Counted from the first letter of the stretch, positions 51,778-60,327 are shown. The stretch is 64,000 nucleotides of DNA from Streptomyces virginiae (GCF_000720455.1 NZ_JOAK01000010.1:124001-188000), one strand, 5' to 3'. Translations and numbers: made by a program. Notes: generated from the sequence alone by a model not told the origin.

Positions 51778-52592
51778 GGGGTTCCTTGTCGGTGTGCGGA
51801 TCGGTGTGCGGATCGGGGCGCGGGGTCGCGCAGGGGCCCGCGGTAGCTGACCGCCGGCCGGCCCAGGGCGTCGGCGGACAGTTCGGCGTCCACTTCGAAG
51901 ACCCGGGCGAGGTTCTCGCAGGTGAGGACGTCGGCGGGGGCGCCGGAGGCGACCAGCAGACCGTCGTGCACGAGCAGCAGCCGGTCGCAGTGGCGGGCGG
52001 CCAGGGTGAGGTCGTGCAGGGCGACGAGGACCGTCCGTTCGGCGCCGGCGAGGAGCTCCATCAGCTGCAACTGGTGTTTGACGTCGAGGTGGTTGGTGGG
52101 CTCGTCCAGGAGCAGTCCGTACGGCTGCTGCGCGAACGCGCGGGCGATGTGGGCCCGTTGGCGTTCGCCGCCGGACAGGCCCTTCCAGGGGCGCCCGGCG
52201 AGCCCGGTGAGTCCGACGCGGTCGAGCGCGGCGGCGACGACGGCCCGGTCGTACGCGTCCGGTCCGCGCCAGCGGTCGCGGAAGGGGGTCCGTCCCAGTC
52301 CGACGACGTCGGCGACGCGCAGGTCGGTGTCGAGGGCGGAGTCCTGTGCGACGAAGGCGACCCGGCGGGCGATCCCGCGCGCTCCCAGGTCCCGTACGGG
52401 CACCCCGTCGTAGCGCACCGTACCCGCGTCGGGCACGCGCAGCCCGGCCAGGCAGCGCAGCAGTGAGGACTTGCCCGAGCCGTTGGGGCCGATCAGCCCG
52501 ACGGTCTCGCCCGGTGCGATGTCCAGGTCGACCCGGCGCAGGACGGGCGTGCCCGAGGCCGACCAGCTGAGTCCTTCGGCGGTGATCCTCAC
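51774..52592 (-). CDS. FecE-type ABC transporter ATP-binding protein (metallophore import)
   Basis: A 272-residue ATPase. Walker A GPNGSGKSSLLRCLAG, Q-loop FVAQDSALDTD, signature LSGGERQRAHIARAF, Walker B YGLLLDEPTNHLD and the switch histidine in VLVALHDLTLAARHCD are all intact. The sequence is of the FepC/BtuD group that energises siderophore, heme or vitamin B12 uptake. The GTG start overlaps the permease stop by four bases. The ~30-residue tail is basic and low in complexity. Confidence 0.92.
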   Translation of the reverse strand: MRITAEGLSWSASGTPVLRRVDLDIAPGETVGLIGPNGSGKSSLLRCLAGLRVPDAGTVRYDGVPVRDLGARGIARRVAFVAQDSALDTDLRVADVVGLGRTPFRDRWRGPDAYDRAVVAAALDRVGLTGLAGRPWKGLSGGERQRAHIARAFAQQPYGLLLDEPTNHLDVKHQLQLMELLAGAERTVLVALHDLTLAARHCDRLLLVHDGLLVASGAPADVLTCENLARVFEVDAELSADALGRPAVSYRGPLRDPAPRSAHRSAHRQGTP

Positions 52593-53680
52593 AGTTCCCC
52601 CCTCCTGCGCAGGACGAGGAGGAAGAGCGGGACCCCGATGAGCGCCGTGATCACGCCGACGGGCACCTCCCGGGGGGCGAAGGCCACCCGCGCCAGGGCG
52701 TCGGTCCACACCAGGAACACCGCGCCGGCCAGCGCCGCGTGGGGCAGCAGCACCCGGTGCAGCGGTCCGGCCAGGAAGCGCACCCCGTGCGGGACGATCA
52801 GCCCGACGAAGCCGATGGCTCCGACGGTGGCCACCGCGACCGAGGTCAGCACGGCGGTCACCACGAGCAGCAGCATCCGGGTGCGCCGTACGCCGATCCC
52901 CAGGGAGGCGGCGGTGTCCGCGCCGAAGGCGAGCCCGTCGAGGGCGTTCGCGCACAGCAGGGCGGCGGCCAGCCCCAGGGGCGTGACGACCGCGCAGACC
53001 ACCACGGCGTCCCAGCGGGCCGGGGCCATCGAGCCCAGCAGCCAGTGGGTGACGGCGCGCGTGGTGTCGGCGTCGGCCGACGCCATCAGGACGAGCGAGG
53101 TCAGCGCGGTGAACAGCTGGCCGACGACCACCCCGGTCAGCACGATCCGGACCGAGTCCAGCCCGGTGCGGCGCAGCAGGAGCAGCAGGCCCGCGAAGGC
53201 GAGCAGCGCCCCGGCGAGGGCGCCGCCGGTGATGCCGAGGGTGCCGGCGCCGAAGCCGAGGACGACCACGGTGACCGCGCCCGCCCCGGCGCCCGAGGAG
53301 ACCCCGAGCAGGTACGGGTCGGCGAGCGCGTTGCGCGTGACGGCCTGGAGCACCGTCCCGCAGACCGCGAGCGAGGCTCCGACCAGGGCGGCCATCAGGA
53401 CCCGGGGCAGGCGCAGGTCCCAGACGAGCGAGTCCAGCAGCGGCGGCAGCGGTTCGGTGCCCAGCCCGAGCCGCGCCCCGAGCACCCGGCCCAGGTCGGT
53501 CCATCCCACGTCGGCGCTGCCGATCCGGGTGGCGGCCGCGACCGACGCGGCCAGTACGAGCCCCTGGGCGAGCAGCATCCCCGTCCGCGCCCGCGCCCGG
53601 GGTTGCGGGAGCGGCGCGTACGGAGCGGCGGCGGCCGCCCCCGGCGCTCGGGCCGCCGGATGCAGCAGGTCAGCGAACAT
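52589..53680 (-). CDS. FecCD-type ABC transporter permease
   Basis: A 363-residue membrane subunit of a metallophore importer. After a variable ~30-residue cytoplasmic N terminus there are about ten transmembrane helices. Family segments include LRLPRVLMAALVGASLAVCG and TVLQAVTRNALADPYLLGVS, and near the C terminus GAIGFVGLIVPHGVRFLAGP, followed by EVPVGVITALIGVPLFLLVL. A single permease gene implies a homodimer, as in BtuC. It overlaps the binding-protein gene by 11 bases. Confidence 0.93.
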   Translation of the reverse strand: MFADLLHPAARAPGAAAAAPYAPLPQPRARARTGMLLAQGLVLAASVAAATRIGSADVGWTDLGRVLGARLGLGTEPLPPLLDSLVWDLRLPRVLMAALVGASLAVCGTVLQAVTRNALADPYLLGVSSGAGAGAVTVVVLGFGAGTLGITGGALAGALLAFAGLLLLLRRTGLDSVRIVLTGVVVGQLFTALTSLVLMASADADTTRAVTHWLLGSMAPARWDAVVVCAVVTPLGLAAALLCANALDGLAFGADTAASLGIGVRRTRMLLLVVTAVLTSVAVATVGAIGFVGLIVPHGVRFLAGPLHRVLLPHAALAGAVFLVWTDALARVAFAPREVPVGVITALIGVPLFLLVLRRRGEL

Positions 53681-54695
53681 ACCCGAGGTCCTTCATTCCG
53701 GCGGCCAGCAGGCCCAGGGCGTGCACGGAGCGCACGGAGGGGTCCAGCTCGATGCCGGGCACCTCGATGATCCTGTTGTCGCGCACCGCCGCCAGCCTGG
53801 AGACCACGGGGTCCTCGGCCATCGCCCGGCGCTTCTCGGCGGCGCTGTCACCGGGCCGGCCCCGCTCGGACAGGTCGCCGATCACGATGAAGTCCGGTTC
53901 GCGCTTGGCGACTTCCTCCCAGGACACCTCCGGCCAGTCCTCCTCCATGTCGTCGAAGGCGTTCCGCGCGCCGACGATCCGGCTCATCTCGCTGGGCAGC
54001 CCGGTCCGGCCCGCGACGTAGGGCATGCCGTTGAAGACGGAGTAGAGGTAGACGACGGTGGGCCGCCCGCCGTTCGGGGCCGTGCCGGAGGCGCCCTCGG
54101 CGGCCTTGGCGACGGCGGCGCGCTGCTCCCGGGCGAGCGCGGCGGCCCGCTCCTCGGCGCCGAATGCCTTGCCGAGCTGCTCGTAGTCGGAGAAGAGCAG
54201 TTCGAAGGGGGACTTCCCGGCCTCGTCGTCCTGGGGGCAGTCCACGGCGCTGACGAAGGTGGGGACCCCCAGGGCCGCCAGTTCCTCGCGGGTGCCCGCC
54301 CGGTCCTTCGTGTAGAGGTCGGCGGAGCCGGCCACCACGAAGTCGGGTGTCGCGGACCGTAGTTGCTCACCGGTGGCGATCTTCGGGGCGATCACCGGGA
54401 CCTTCGCGTACGCGTCCCGGTACTGCGCGGGGATCTTCGTCTTCAGGTTGGCGGTCCCGGCCATCCGGTCCTGGAGGCCCAGTTCCAGCAGGGTTTCGGT
54501 CGAGGTCTGGTCCAGGGTGACGGCGCGCTCCGGGGGTCGTTCGAAGGAGAGCTGACGGCCGCAGCTGGTGACGTCCGGCCGGGCGGCGGCCGCGCCCTGC
54601 GGGCCGCGGCCGGTGGGGGCCGAGCAGCCCGCGGCGACGGCCGTGGATACGAGAACGAGGGTCAGGGCGATGCCGGTTCGGGCGCGGTGGCGCAT
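53670..54695 (-). CDS. FecB/FepB-type substrate-binding lipoprotein
   Basis: A 341-residue lipoprotein. The signal peptide ends with the lipobox VAAGC (cysteine about residue 24). The PBP2 fold of metal-chelate receptors follows: RAVTLDQTSTETLLELGLQD, GTANLKTKIPAQYRDAY, PDFVVAGSADLYTKD, and a C-terminal SVHALGLLAAGMKDLGY. The ligand is probably a metal complex. The acidic stretch NAFDDMEEDWPEVSWEE lies in the second lobe. The ATG preceded by GGAG is preferred to an upstream one, because it places the signal peptide at the N terminus. It is the first gene of the operon. Confidence 0.88.
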   Translation of the reverse strand: MRHRARTGIALTLVLVSTAVAAGCSAPTGRGPQGAAAARPDVTSCGRQLSFERPPERAVTLDQTSTETLLELGLQDRMAGTANLKTKIPAQYRDAYAKVPVIAPKIATGEQLRSATPDFVVAGSADLYTKDRAGTREELAALGVPTFVSAVDCPQDDEAGKSPFELLFSDYEQLGKAFGAEERAAALAREQRAAVAKAAEGASGTAPNGGRPTVVYLYSVFNGMPYVAGRTGLPSEMSRIVGARNAFDDMEEDWPEVSWEEVAKREPDFIVIGDLSERGRPGDSAAEKRRAMAEDPVVSRLAAVRDNRIIEVPGIELDPSVRSVHALGLLAAGMKDLGYVR

Positions 54696-54770
54696 GGGTG
54701 CTCCGGTCTGGGGAGGGCTGTGTGGGCGTGGGTGTGCACCGGGCAGGAGTGCCGCGTTCACAGAGTACTG

Positions 54771-54791
54771 TAATGGTTATCGTTTTCATTA
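54771..54791. promoter_or_regulatory. Zur/Fur-like palindromic operator between importer and exporter
   Basis: TAATG and CATTA arms flank an AT-rich core containing GTTATCGTTTT, in a 70% GC background. The site resembles the Fur-family consensus (TAATGATAATCATTATC agrees at 13 of 17 positions) and the Streptomyces Zur box core TTTTCATT. It differs from the IdeR/DmdR iron box. It lies between the binding-protein gene and the MFS gene, so a metal-responsive Fur-type repressor, most likely Zur, would control both directions. Confidence 0.65.
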
Positions 54792-54813
54792 ATGGAATGA
54801 GGAGCACCACATC

Positions 54814-56079
54814 GTGGCGACCACACCTGCCCCCACGAAGTCCAAGAGCCGTCCGCCGGGGCCGCGTTCCGTCCTGCGCGACATCGCCTTCCTGCGCCTG
54901 TGGGCCGGCACCACCGCCTCCGGACTCGCGACCTGGGCCCTGCCCTTCGTCCTCGGTCTCGCGGTCCTGCAACGCGAACTGGGCGCGGCCGGCCTCGGCC
55001 TCGTCCTCGCCGCGCGCACCGCAGGCTTCCTCGCCGCCGTGGCCGTCGGCGGAGTGCTGGCCGACCGGCACTCCCGCCGGGCCGTGGTCCTCTGGTCCGC
55101 CCTCGCCGCCGCGGCCGCCGCCCCCCTCCTCGCCGTCGGACTCGGCCGCTCGCTCCTGCTGATGACCGTGGCCGCCGCACTCGCCGGCGCCGGCCAGGGC
55201 GCCTGCCGCCCCGCCTTCCAGGCGCTCACGGCCGAGGTCGTCGACCCCGGCCGCAGGCAGCAGGCCAATGCCGCGACGACCCTCGCGGTACGGAGCTCCA
55301 CCTTGGCCGGGCCCGCCCTGACCGCGCTGCTCGCGGCCTTCGTCGACGTCGCGACCCTGCTGCTGGGGATCGGCCTGCTCTGGCTGGTCGCCGCGCTCCT
55401 GCCGGGCCGGGGCGGCCCCGCCGCGGCCGGCGCACCGGATGCGCCCCGGCCGCAGCGCGCCTCGCTGCGCGCCGAGTTCGTCGACGGCATACGCGAGGCC
55501 CGCCGCCACCCCTGGTTCCTCGCCGGACTCGGCGCCCTGACCGCCGTGATCGCGCTGGGCTACTCCGCCACCAGCGTCGCCCTGCCCCTGATCAGCCGCG
55601 ACCGCTACGCCACCGAGTGGGTGCTGGCCGCCGCGACGACCGCCTACACCGTGGGCGCGCTCGGCGGCGCCCTGCTCACCGCCCGCCTCCGGCCGCGCTC
55701 CCAGGGCTGGGTCGCGTTCGCGGGCCTGGCCGCCTACGGCTTCGCACCGCTGAGCCTGATGCTCCCGGTGCACCCGGCCGTGGTGATCGGCGCCTACGCG
55801 CTCGCCGGCATCGGGATCGAACTGTTCAACGTGCCCTGGTTCACCGCCACCCAGCGCGAGGTCGCCCCGGACAAGCTCGCCCGGGTCTCCTCACTGGACT
55901 TCCTGGTCTCCTACGGCCTCGCACCGGTGGGCCTGGCCCTCATCGCCCCGGCCATCCACACCTTCGGGGTCACCCCGGTCCTCGGCGCGTGCGCCGCGGT
56001 CTGCTTCCTCGTGCCCGCGGCGGCCGCGCTCGTGCCCACCGCCCGGCACTTCGGGCGGCCGGTGCGGCACGACGCCTGA
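54814..56079 (+). CDS. MFS transporter (EntS-like exporter)
   Basis: A 421-residue transporter with 12 predicted helices. The N-terminal half shows FLRLWAGTTASGLATWALPF and AGFLAAVAVGGVLADRHSRR, the MFS motif A variant. The central loop is short, and LISRDRYATEWVLAAATTAY begins the second half. The sequence resembles the EntS/siderophore-exporter subgroup of MFS proteins. It is transcribed divergently from the importer, across the Zur/Fur-like site, which fits export of the metallophore made by the operon. A GTG start is preceded by GAGGAG about ten bases upstream. Confidence 0.85.
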   Translation: MATTPAPTKSKSRPPGPRSVLRDIAFLRLWAGTTASGLATWALPFVLGLAVLQRELGAAGLGLVLAARTAGFLAAVAVGGVLADRHSRRAVVLWSALAAAAAAPLLAVGLGRSLLLMTVAAALAGAGQGACRPAFQALTAEVVDPGRRQQANAATTLAVRSSTLAGPALTALLAAFVDVATLLLGIGLLWLVAALLPGRGGPAAAGAPDAPRPQRASLRAEFVDGIREARRHPWFLAGLGALTAVIALGYSATSVALPLISRDRYATEWVLAAATTAYTVGALGGALLTARLRPRSQGWVAFAGLAAYGFAPLSLMLPVHPAVVIGAYALAGIGIELFNVPWFTATQREVAPDKLARVSSLDFLVSYGLAPVGLALIAPAIHTFGVTPVLGACAAVCFLVPAAAALVPTARHFGRPVRHDA

Positions 56080-56107
56080 GCCCGCCCGCGCCGCGCAGGG
56101 GCGCGGC

Positions 56108-56893
56108 TCAGGACCGCGAGCGTACGAGGGCGAACACCGCACCCTCCGGGTCCGCCACCGTGGCCTGCCGTCCGCGCATGCCCTCGTGGGGCGGATCGAC
56201 GACGCGCCCGCCGAGTTCCCGGACCCGGAGCGCGGCCGCGTCGGTGTCCTCCACCTCGAAGTAGGCCAGCCAGTGCGGGCCCCGGTCGTGCGGCAGTGAC
56301 CGGCCCACGCCGTGCACGGCGGCGACGGGACGGCCCGCCAGGTTCAGGGTCAGGTGGTCGAAGTCGTCCGAGGCGGTGGCGTGGGCCTGCGCCTCGTGGC
56401 CGAATACGTGCTCGTAGAACTTGCCGACCGTCGAGGTGTCCTGGGTGATCAGCTCGTGCCAGACGGGGGTTCCCGGCCCGCCGTGCGGCCGGGGGCCCAG
56501 GCCGGGCTGCGCCTGCCACAGCCCGAAGACCGCACCCAGCGGGTCCGAGCAGATCGCCACCCGCCCCGCGGCGCCGGCGTCCAGCGGTCCCACCGCGACC
56601 GTGCCGCCGCACGCCCGGACCGATTCGGCGGTCGCGCCGGCGTCGTCCGTGGCCAGGTACGTGGTCCAGGCCATCGGAAGGTGTCCGTCCGGCGGCATCT
56701 CGCCGATCCCGGCCACCTCGTGGCCGTCCAGCACGGCGCGGACGTACGGGCCGAGCTGCTCGGGCCCGGGCACGTACTCCCAGCCGAACAGGTCGGCGTA
56801 GAAGTCCTCGGTGCTCCCGAGGCCGTGCACCATGAGGCTCACCCAGCACGGGGTGCCGGGCGTGCGCCGGGTTGCTTCCGCTGCCTCGGTCAT
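56108..56893 (-). CDS. VOC (glyoxalase/dioxygenase-fold) family protein with two domains
   Basis: A 261-residue protein with two VOC modules. The first is GTPCWVSLMVHGLGSTEDFY then ADLFGWEYVPGPEQ (residues ~12-125), the second GTPVWHELITQDTSTVGKFY then EHVFGHEAQ (~140-258). Each ends in a DPxGAVFxLxxxR-like element (SDPLGAVFGLWQ and ADPEGAVFALVR). Metal-binding His/Glu positions are only partly kept, so enzyme activity is uncertain. Some relatives act as drug-binding or hydroxylase-associated proteins. It converges with the MFS gene. Confidence 0.85.
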   Translation of the reverse strand: MTEAAEATRRTPGTPCWVSLMVHGLGSTEDFYADLFGWEYVPGPEQLGPYVRAVLDGHEVAGIGEMPPDGHLPMAWTTYLATDDAGATAESVRACGGTVAVGPLDAGAAGRVAICSDPLGAVFGLWQAQPGLGPRPHGGPGTPVWHELITQDTSTVGKFYEHVFGHEAQAHATASDDFDHLTLNLAGRPVAAVHGVGRSLPHDRGPHWLAYFEVEDTDAAALRVRELGGRVVDPPHEGMRGRQATVADPEGAVFALVRSRS

Positions 56894-57068
56894 GTCAGCC
56901 GTCTCCTCCGTCGTGCCGTCACCGGTGCTGATGGTTCCACTCCGGCGGACGCGGCGCGCCCCGACCGCGCCGCATTCCGGCGGTCCGGACCGGAGTTGAC
57001 CGGATCAGGGTGCCCCGCTGATGACGGCCCTGTTACGCGGGTGGTGGGCGGGGAGGAAGATGGCCGCC

Positions 57069-57914
57069 ATGACTGCGAAAACTGCGATCCTCTCCGCCGC
57101 CGAACTGAGGGACGAGCTGGCGGGCGCCCGGCCGCCGGTCCTGCTGGACGTCCGCTGGCAGCTGGGCGGCCCCGACCAGCGGCCCGCGTACGAGGCAGGG
57201 CACCTGCCCGGCGCCGCGTACGTCGACCTCGACCGCGAACTGGCAGGTCCGGCCGGGTCCGGCGGGCGCCACCCGCTGCCGGACCCGGAGGCCTTCGGCG
57301 CGGCGATGCGCAGGGCCGGGGTCACGGCCGACGCGCCCGTGGTCGTGTACGACGGCGGCCAGGGCTGGGCGGCTGCCCGCGCATGGTGGCTGTTGCGCTG
57401 GACGGGTCACCCGAACGTGCGAGTCCTGGACGGCGGCCTGGCCGCGTGGACGGCATCCGGCGGCGCCCTCACGGCTGAACGAGTGATTCCGGTTGAGGGC
57501 GATTTCAAGCCAAACCCCGGGGCGCTCGGGCTGCTCGACGCCGACGCGGCGGCGCTCCGGGCGCGCGAGGGCGTCCTCCTGGACGCCCGGGCGGGGGAGC
57601 GGTACCGCGGCGAGGTGGAGCCGATCGACCCGGTGGGCGGCCACATCCCGGGTGCGCTGTCGGCCCCGACCACCGAGAACGTGGGCCCCGACGGCCGCTT
57701 CCTGCCGGCGGACGCGCTGCGGGACCGCTTCGGGGCGCTCGGCGCGTCGAAGGGCACACCGGTGGGCGTCTACTGCGGCTCGGGGGTCTCCGGAGCCCAT
57801 GAGGTGCTCGCCCTGGAGGTGGCCGGTATCGAGTCGGACCTCTACGCGGGCAGTTGGTCGCACTGGTGCACGGACCCGTCCCGCCCGGTGGCCACGGGCC
57901 CGGACCCCGAATAG
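57069..57914 (+). CDS. sseA: 3-mercaptopyruvate/thiosulfate sulfurtransferase
   Basis: A 281-residue tandem rhodanese. The non-catalytic first domain starts SAAELRDELAGARPPVLLDV and includes GHLPGAAYVDLDRELAGP. The catalytic second domain has GHIPGALSAPTTENVGPDGR and the active-site loop GVYCGSGVSGAHE with its persulfide-forming cysteine. Total length is typical for SseA. The ATG giving MTAKTAILS is preferred, with AGGAAG about nine bases upstream; the ATG three codons earlier is possible. It is conserved just before sepH in Streptomyces. Confidence 0.9.
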   Translation: MTAKTAILSAAELRDELAGARPPVLLDVRWQLGGPDQRPAYEAGHLPGAAYVDLDRELAGPAGSGGRHPLPDPEAFGAAMRRAGVTADAPVVVYDGGQGWAAARAWWLLRWTGHPNVRVLDGGLAAWTASGGALTAERVIPVEGDFKPNPGALGLLDADAAALRAREGVLLDARAGERYRGEVEPIDPVGGHIPGALSAPTTENVGPDGRFLPADALRDRFGALGASKGTPVGVYCGSGVSGAHEVLALEVAGIESDLYAGSWSHWCTDPSRPVATGPDPE

Positions 57915-57920
57915 CCGGAA

Positions 57921-57955
57921 CGGCGGGACGGGCGCGCTCGCCCGTCCCGCCGTCC
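57921..57955. terminator. Hairpin between sseA and sepH
   Basis: GGCGGGACGGGCG and CGCCCGTCCCGCC are complementary over 13 bases with a short CGCT-type loop, between the two converging stop codons. Confidence 0.65.
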
Positions 57956-57964
57956 GGGCGGGAG

Positions 57965-58990
57965 CTACTCCTGCTTCTTGCGCCGGGTGCCGAAGACGAT
58001 CTCGTCCCAGCTCGGCACCGCCGCACGGCGCCCGGGGCGGACCCCGTCGGCCTCGGCCTGCCGGTCGGTGGTGCCGGTCAGCCGGTCGCGGTGGCCCGCC
58101 ACCGTGCGGGGCATCAGGACGTCGGCGTACGCGGCGCCGGCGCCGGCCGACGCGGCGGGCGCCGGCGGCTCCTCCGCCTCCGGTTCCGTCTCCGTCGGTT
58201 CGGTGCGTTCCGGTACGACCATGTCGCCGCGGAAGCTCGGTACCGCCTCCAGCAGGCTGGTCAGCGTGTCCCGTTCCTCCTCCGGCTCCGGTACGGGCGC
58301 GGGCCGGGGCTCGACCCGTTCCAGCTGCCGGTCCAGGGCACGGTCCAGCGGCCGGTCGCGCGGCAGGCGCGCGATCCTCGGCACGAAGGGGAAGCTCGGC
58401 TCCGGCGTCGCCGGCAGGTCCTCCGACTCGCCGATGAGCGAGCGCGCCTCGTCGTCCACGGCCACGACCAGCCGGCGCGGAGGGTCGTAGGTCCAGCTCG
58501 CCGAGTGCGGCTCGCCGGCGACCCGGTAGACCAGGAGGACCTCCCAGGTGCCGTCGTCGCGGCGCCAGGAGTCCCACTGAACGGATTCCTTCTCGGCCCC
58601 GCGCAGGGTCAGACGTTCCTGCACGGCCTCGCCGAGCTGCGGTCCGGTGTTCTCGCCGGGGCGGCGCACCGGGGTCTTGCGGGCGCGTTCGGCCATGAAG
58701 GCGCGCTCGGCGAGCACGGGACCCTCGAAGCGGCGCACGCGGTCGACGGGGATGCCGGCGAGTTGGGCGACCTCCTCCGCGGAGGCACCGGCTCGTATGC
58801 GCGCCTGGATGTCGCGGGGACGGAGGTGGCTCTCGACCTCGATCTCGATCTGGTTCAGGCGCGCGCGGTCGTTGCGTACGGCAGCCCGAAGCCGCTCATC
58901 GATCGGAAGCGTGTACTCCGTGCTGTCCGCAGCCTTGAGCACCAGTCGTGTGCCGTCATTGGAGACGGCCACGACACGCAGTTCGGGCAT
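57965..58990 (-). CDS. sepH: SepH, actinobacterial cell-division activator
   Basis: A 341-residue protein of the DUF3071 family. The N-terminal conserved region begins PELRVVAVSNDGTRLVLKAA and contains a helix-turn-helix-like segment (SAEEVAQLAGIPVDRVRRFE, about residues 72-91). A long acidic, disordered middle part follows, and the short conserved C-terminal block PSWDEIVFGTRRKKQE closes the protein. SepH stimulates FtsZ ring assembly by its N-terminal domain. The start is fixed by homology. It converges with sseA across a 50-base gap with an inverted GC-rich repeat (GGCGGGACGGGCG and CGCCCGTCCCGCC) that probably terminates both. Confidence 0.93.
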   Translation of the reverse strand: MPELRVVAVSNDGTRLVLKAADSTEYTLPIDERLRAAVRNDRARLNQIEIEVESHLRPRDIQARIRAGASAEEVAQLAGIPVDRVRRFEGPVLAERAFMAERARKTPVRRPGENTGPQLGEAVQERLTLRGAEKESVQWDSWRRDDGTWEVLLVYRVAGEPHSASWTYDPPRRLVVAVDDEARSLIGESEDLPATPEPSFPFVPRIARLPRDRPLDRALDRQLERVEPRPAPVPEPEEERDTLTSLLEAVPSFRGDMVVPERTEPTETEPEAEEPPAPAASAGAGAAYADVLMPRTVAGHRDRLTGTTDRQAEADGVRPGRRAAVPSWDEIVFGTRRKKQE

Positions 58991-59128
58991 GGGGACCTCC
59001 CGGGTGGTGCCTGCCGACGTCACGTGCGTCGCTGCTTCCGCTAGTCGAGTGTGGCCTGCCCGGGTGCAGCCTGCCACAACCTTGCCGAGTTAAACCGGCG
59101 TGTCGGGCATGCGCCCTTGATCGCCGTT

Positions 59129-59197
59129 ATGGCACGGTTACCTGTTGAGCACGCACAGTGACCGGACGGTTACTGTGCGCAGCAGGATCCGTGCCAT
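59129..59197. promoter_or_regulatory. Nested inverted repeats in the sepH upstream region
   Basis: Outer arms ATGGCACGG and CCGTGCCAT (9 exact) enclose inner arms CGCACAGTGACCG and CGGTTACTGTGCG (12 of 13 matching, GA spacer). The GGTTAC(C)TGTG core recurs three times, at 59136, inverted at 59153-59164, and at 59168. This could be a cluster of operator sites or a structured RNA leader. Confidence 0.55.
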
Positions 59198-59511
59198 GCC
59201 GCGGCATCGCCGGTCTTCGAGTGCCGCTTTCCGTCAGCCGGCCCCCTCTCCCGGGTCCGGACATCCGAAAGGAAGGACAGCCCCAGGGCTCGCCACAGTA
59301 CTCCATTCGGGCCACCTGGGTGGACCGCCGCGCCGCCGAAGTTTCCCCGGACGGCGGGAGTTGGGCTGCCCGCTGTCGGGTCCCACCTGCGTCCGCGGCC
59401 TGATTCCGGGTGTCCTGCTTCACAGAATCACCCGAAACGGAACTATCCCCTTCGCTCAGCTGTCAGTAACTGCTGAAAGCGGAGAAGCGCGAGAGGTCGG
59501 GCACACAGGGG
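59198..59511. other. Remaining gap before the proline-rich membrane protein
   Basis: About 310 further bases of non-coding sequence. Short open frames cross it but lack conserved sequence and ribosome sites. It probably contains the promoter of the following gene, which I could not define. Confidence 0.3.
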
Positions 59512-60327
59512 ATGGCGATGGGTCGGAGGACGACGCGCGAGGTGGAGGCCGAACCGGGGGACGAGAAGCTCGACCTGAGCGTGGCCCAGGTCGCCGGATC
59601 CTCCCTCGCCACCGTCGCGGCCGCCCTGCTCGCCTCGAAGATGGGCGTCTACGGGACCATCCTCGGCGCCGGTGTGGTCAGCGTCGTCGCCGCCGCCGGC
59701 GGACCCGTCATCCAGCACCTCTTCCGGCGCACCGGCGACCGGCTGCGCGGGAGCGCCCGCCCGAAGGCCCGTCAGGTGCCGCCGTCCTGCGGGGCCCCCG
59801 GCCCCGCGGGGGCCCGGCCCGCCGCGCCCGGCGAGGAGTTCGGCGAGGAGTTCGGCGAGCCCACCGTGCACGGCACCCGGATGCGCGGGTGGAAGCGCAC
59901 CGCGGTGGCCTCCGGCGCGGCCTTCGCCATCGCCATCGGCGGCCTCGGCACCTACGAGGCGCTGGCGGGCACCTCCGTCAGCAGCGGCGGCGGCACGCTC
60001 TTCTCCGGCGGAACCCGCACGGCGGGCCGGGACCGGCCCGCCCCGCCGGAACGCGGTCCGGCCGAACGCGGTCCGGCCGAACACGGTCCGGCCGACGGGG
60101 AGAAGGAGCGGCGGGGCGGTGCCGAGAGCCCCGCTCCGGGCACCTCCCCCAGTCCCTCCCGTCCGCACGGCGACCGGAGCCCGGGCCCGGGCCCGGACCC
60201 CTCGCACTCCGGGGACCCGTCGCCCGGCCCCTCGTCCTCGACGCACGGGCCGACGCCGGCCCCCACCCCGCCGGACCCGGCCCCGACCCCGAGCACGGAC
60301 CGCACGACGCCGAGCGCCGCTTCCTAG
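59512..60327 (+). CDS. Hypothetical single-pass membrane protein with proline-rich C terminus
   Basis: A 271-residue protein of unknown function. Residues ~20-65 hold hydrophobic helices (VAQVAGSSLATVAAALLASK, then GVYGTILGAGVVSVVAAAGG), and a second hydrophobic stretch is at ~130-150 (KRTAVASGAAFAIAIGGLGT). The last ~120 residues are a Pro/Gly/Ser-rich extracytoplasmic tail containing a threefold 15-base repeat that encodes ERGPA units. Its two stop-adjacent bases overlap the convergent oxidase stop (CTAG shared palindrome). The same architecture is widespread in Streptomyces as an unnamed protein. A start at the second ATG, two codons on, is equally possible. Confidence 0.7.
   Translation: MAMGRRTTREVEAEPGDEKLDLSVAQVAGSSLATVAAALLASKMGVYGTILGAGVVSVVAAAGGPVIQHLFRRTGDRLRGSARPKARQVPPSCGAPGPAGARPAAPGEEFGEEFGEPTVHGTRMRGWKRTAVASGAAFAIAIGGLGTYEALAGTSVSSGGGTLFSGGTRTAGRDRPAPPERGPAERGPAEHGPADGEKERRGGAESPAPGTSPSPSRPHGDRSPGPGPDPSHSGDPSPGPSSSTHGPTPAPTPPDPAPTPSTDRTTPSAAS

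Noticed and set aside
48961..56079. Cobalamin-synthesis operon, because of the PduX-like kinase and BtuCD-like transporter
   Set aside because: No other cobalamin genes or cobalamin riboswitch are present, and the cysteine-synthase-like and DUF364 genes do not fit.
59127..59423. 98-codon minus-strand frame in the sepH upstream gap
   Set aside because: No recognisable sequence or ribosome site, and it would cover the nested palindromes. Probably chance.
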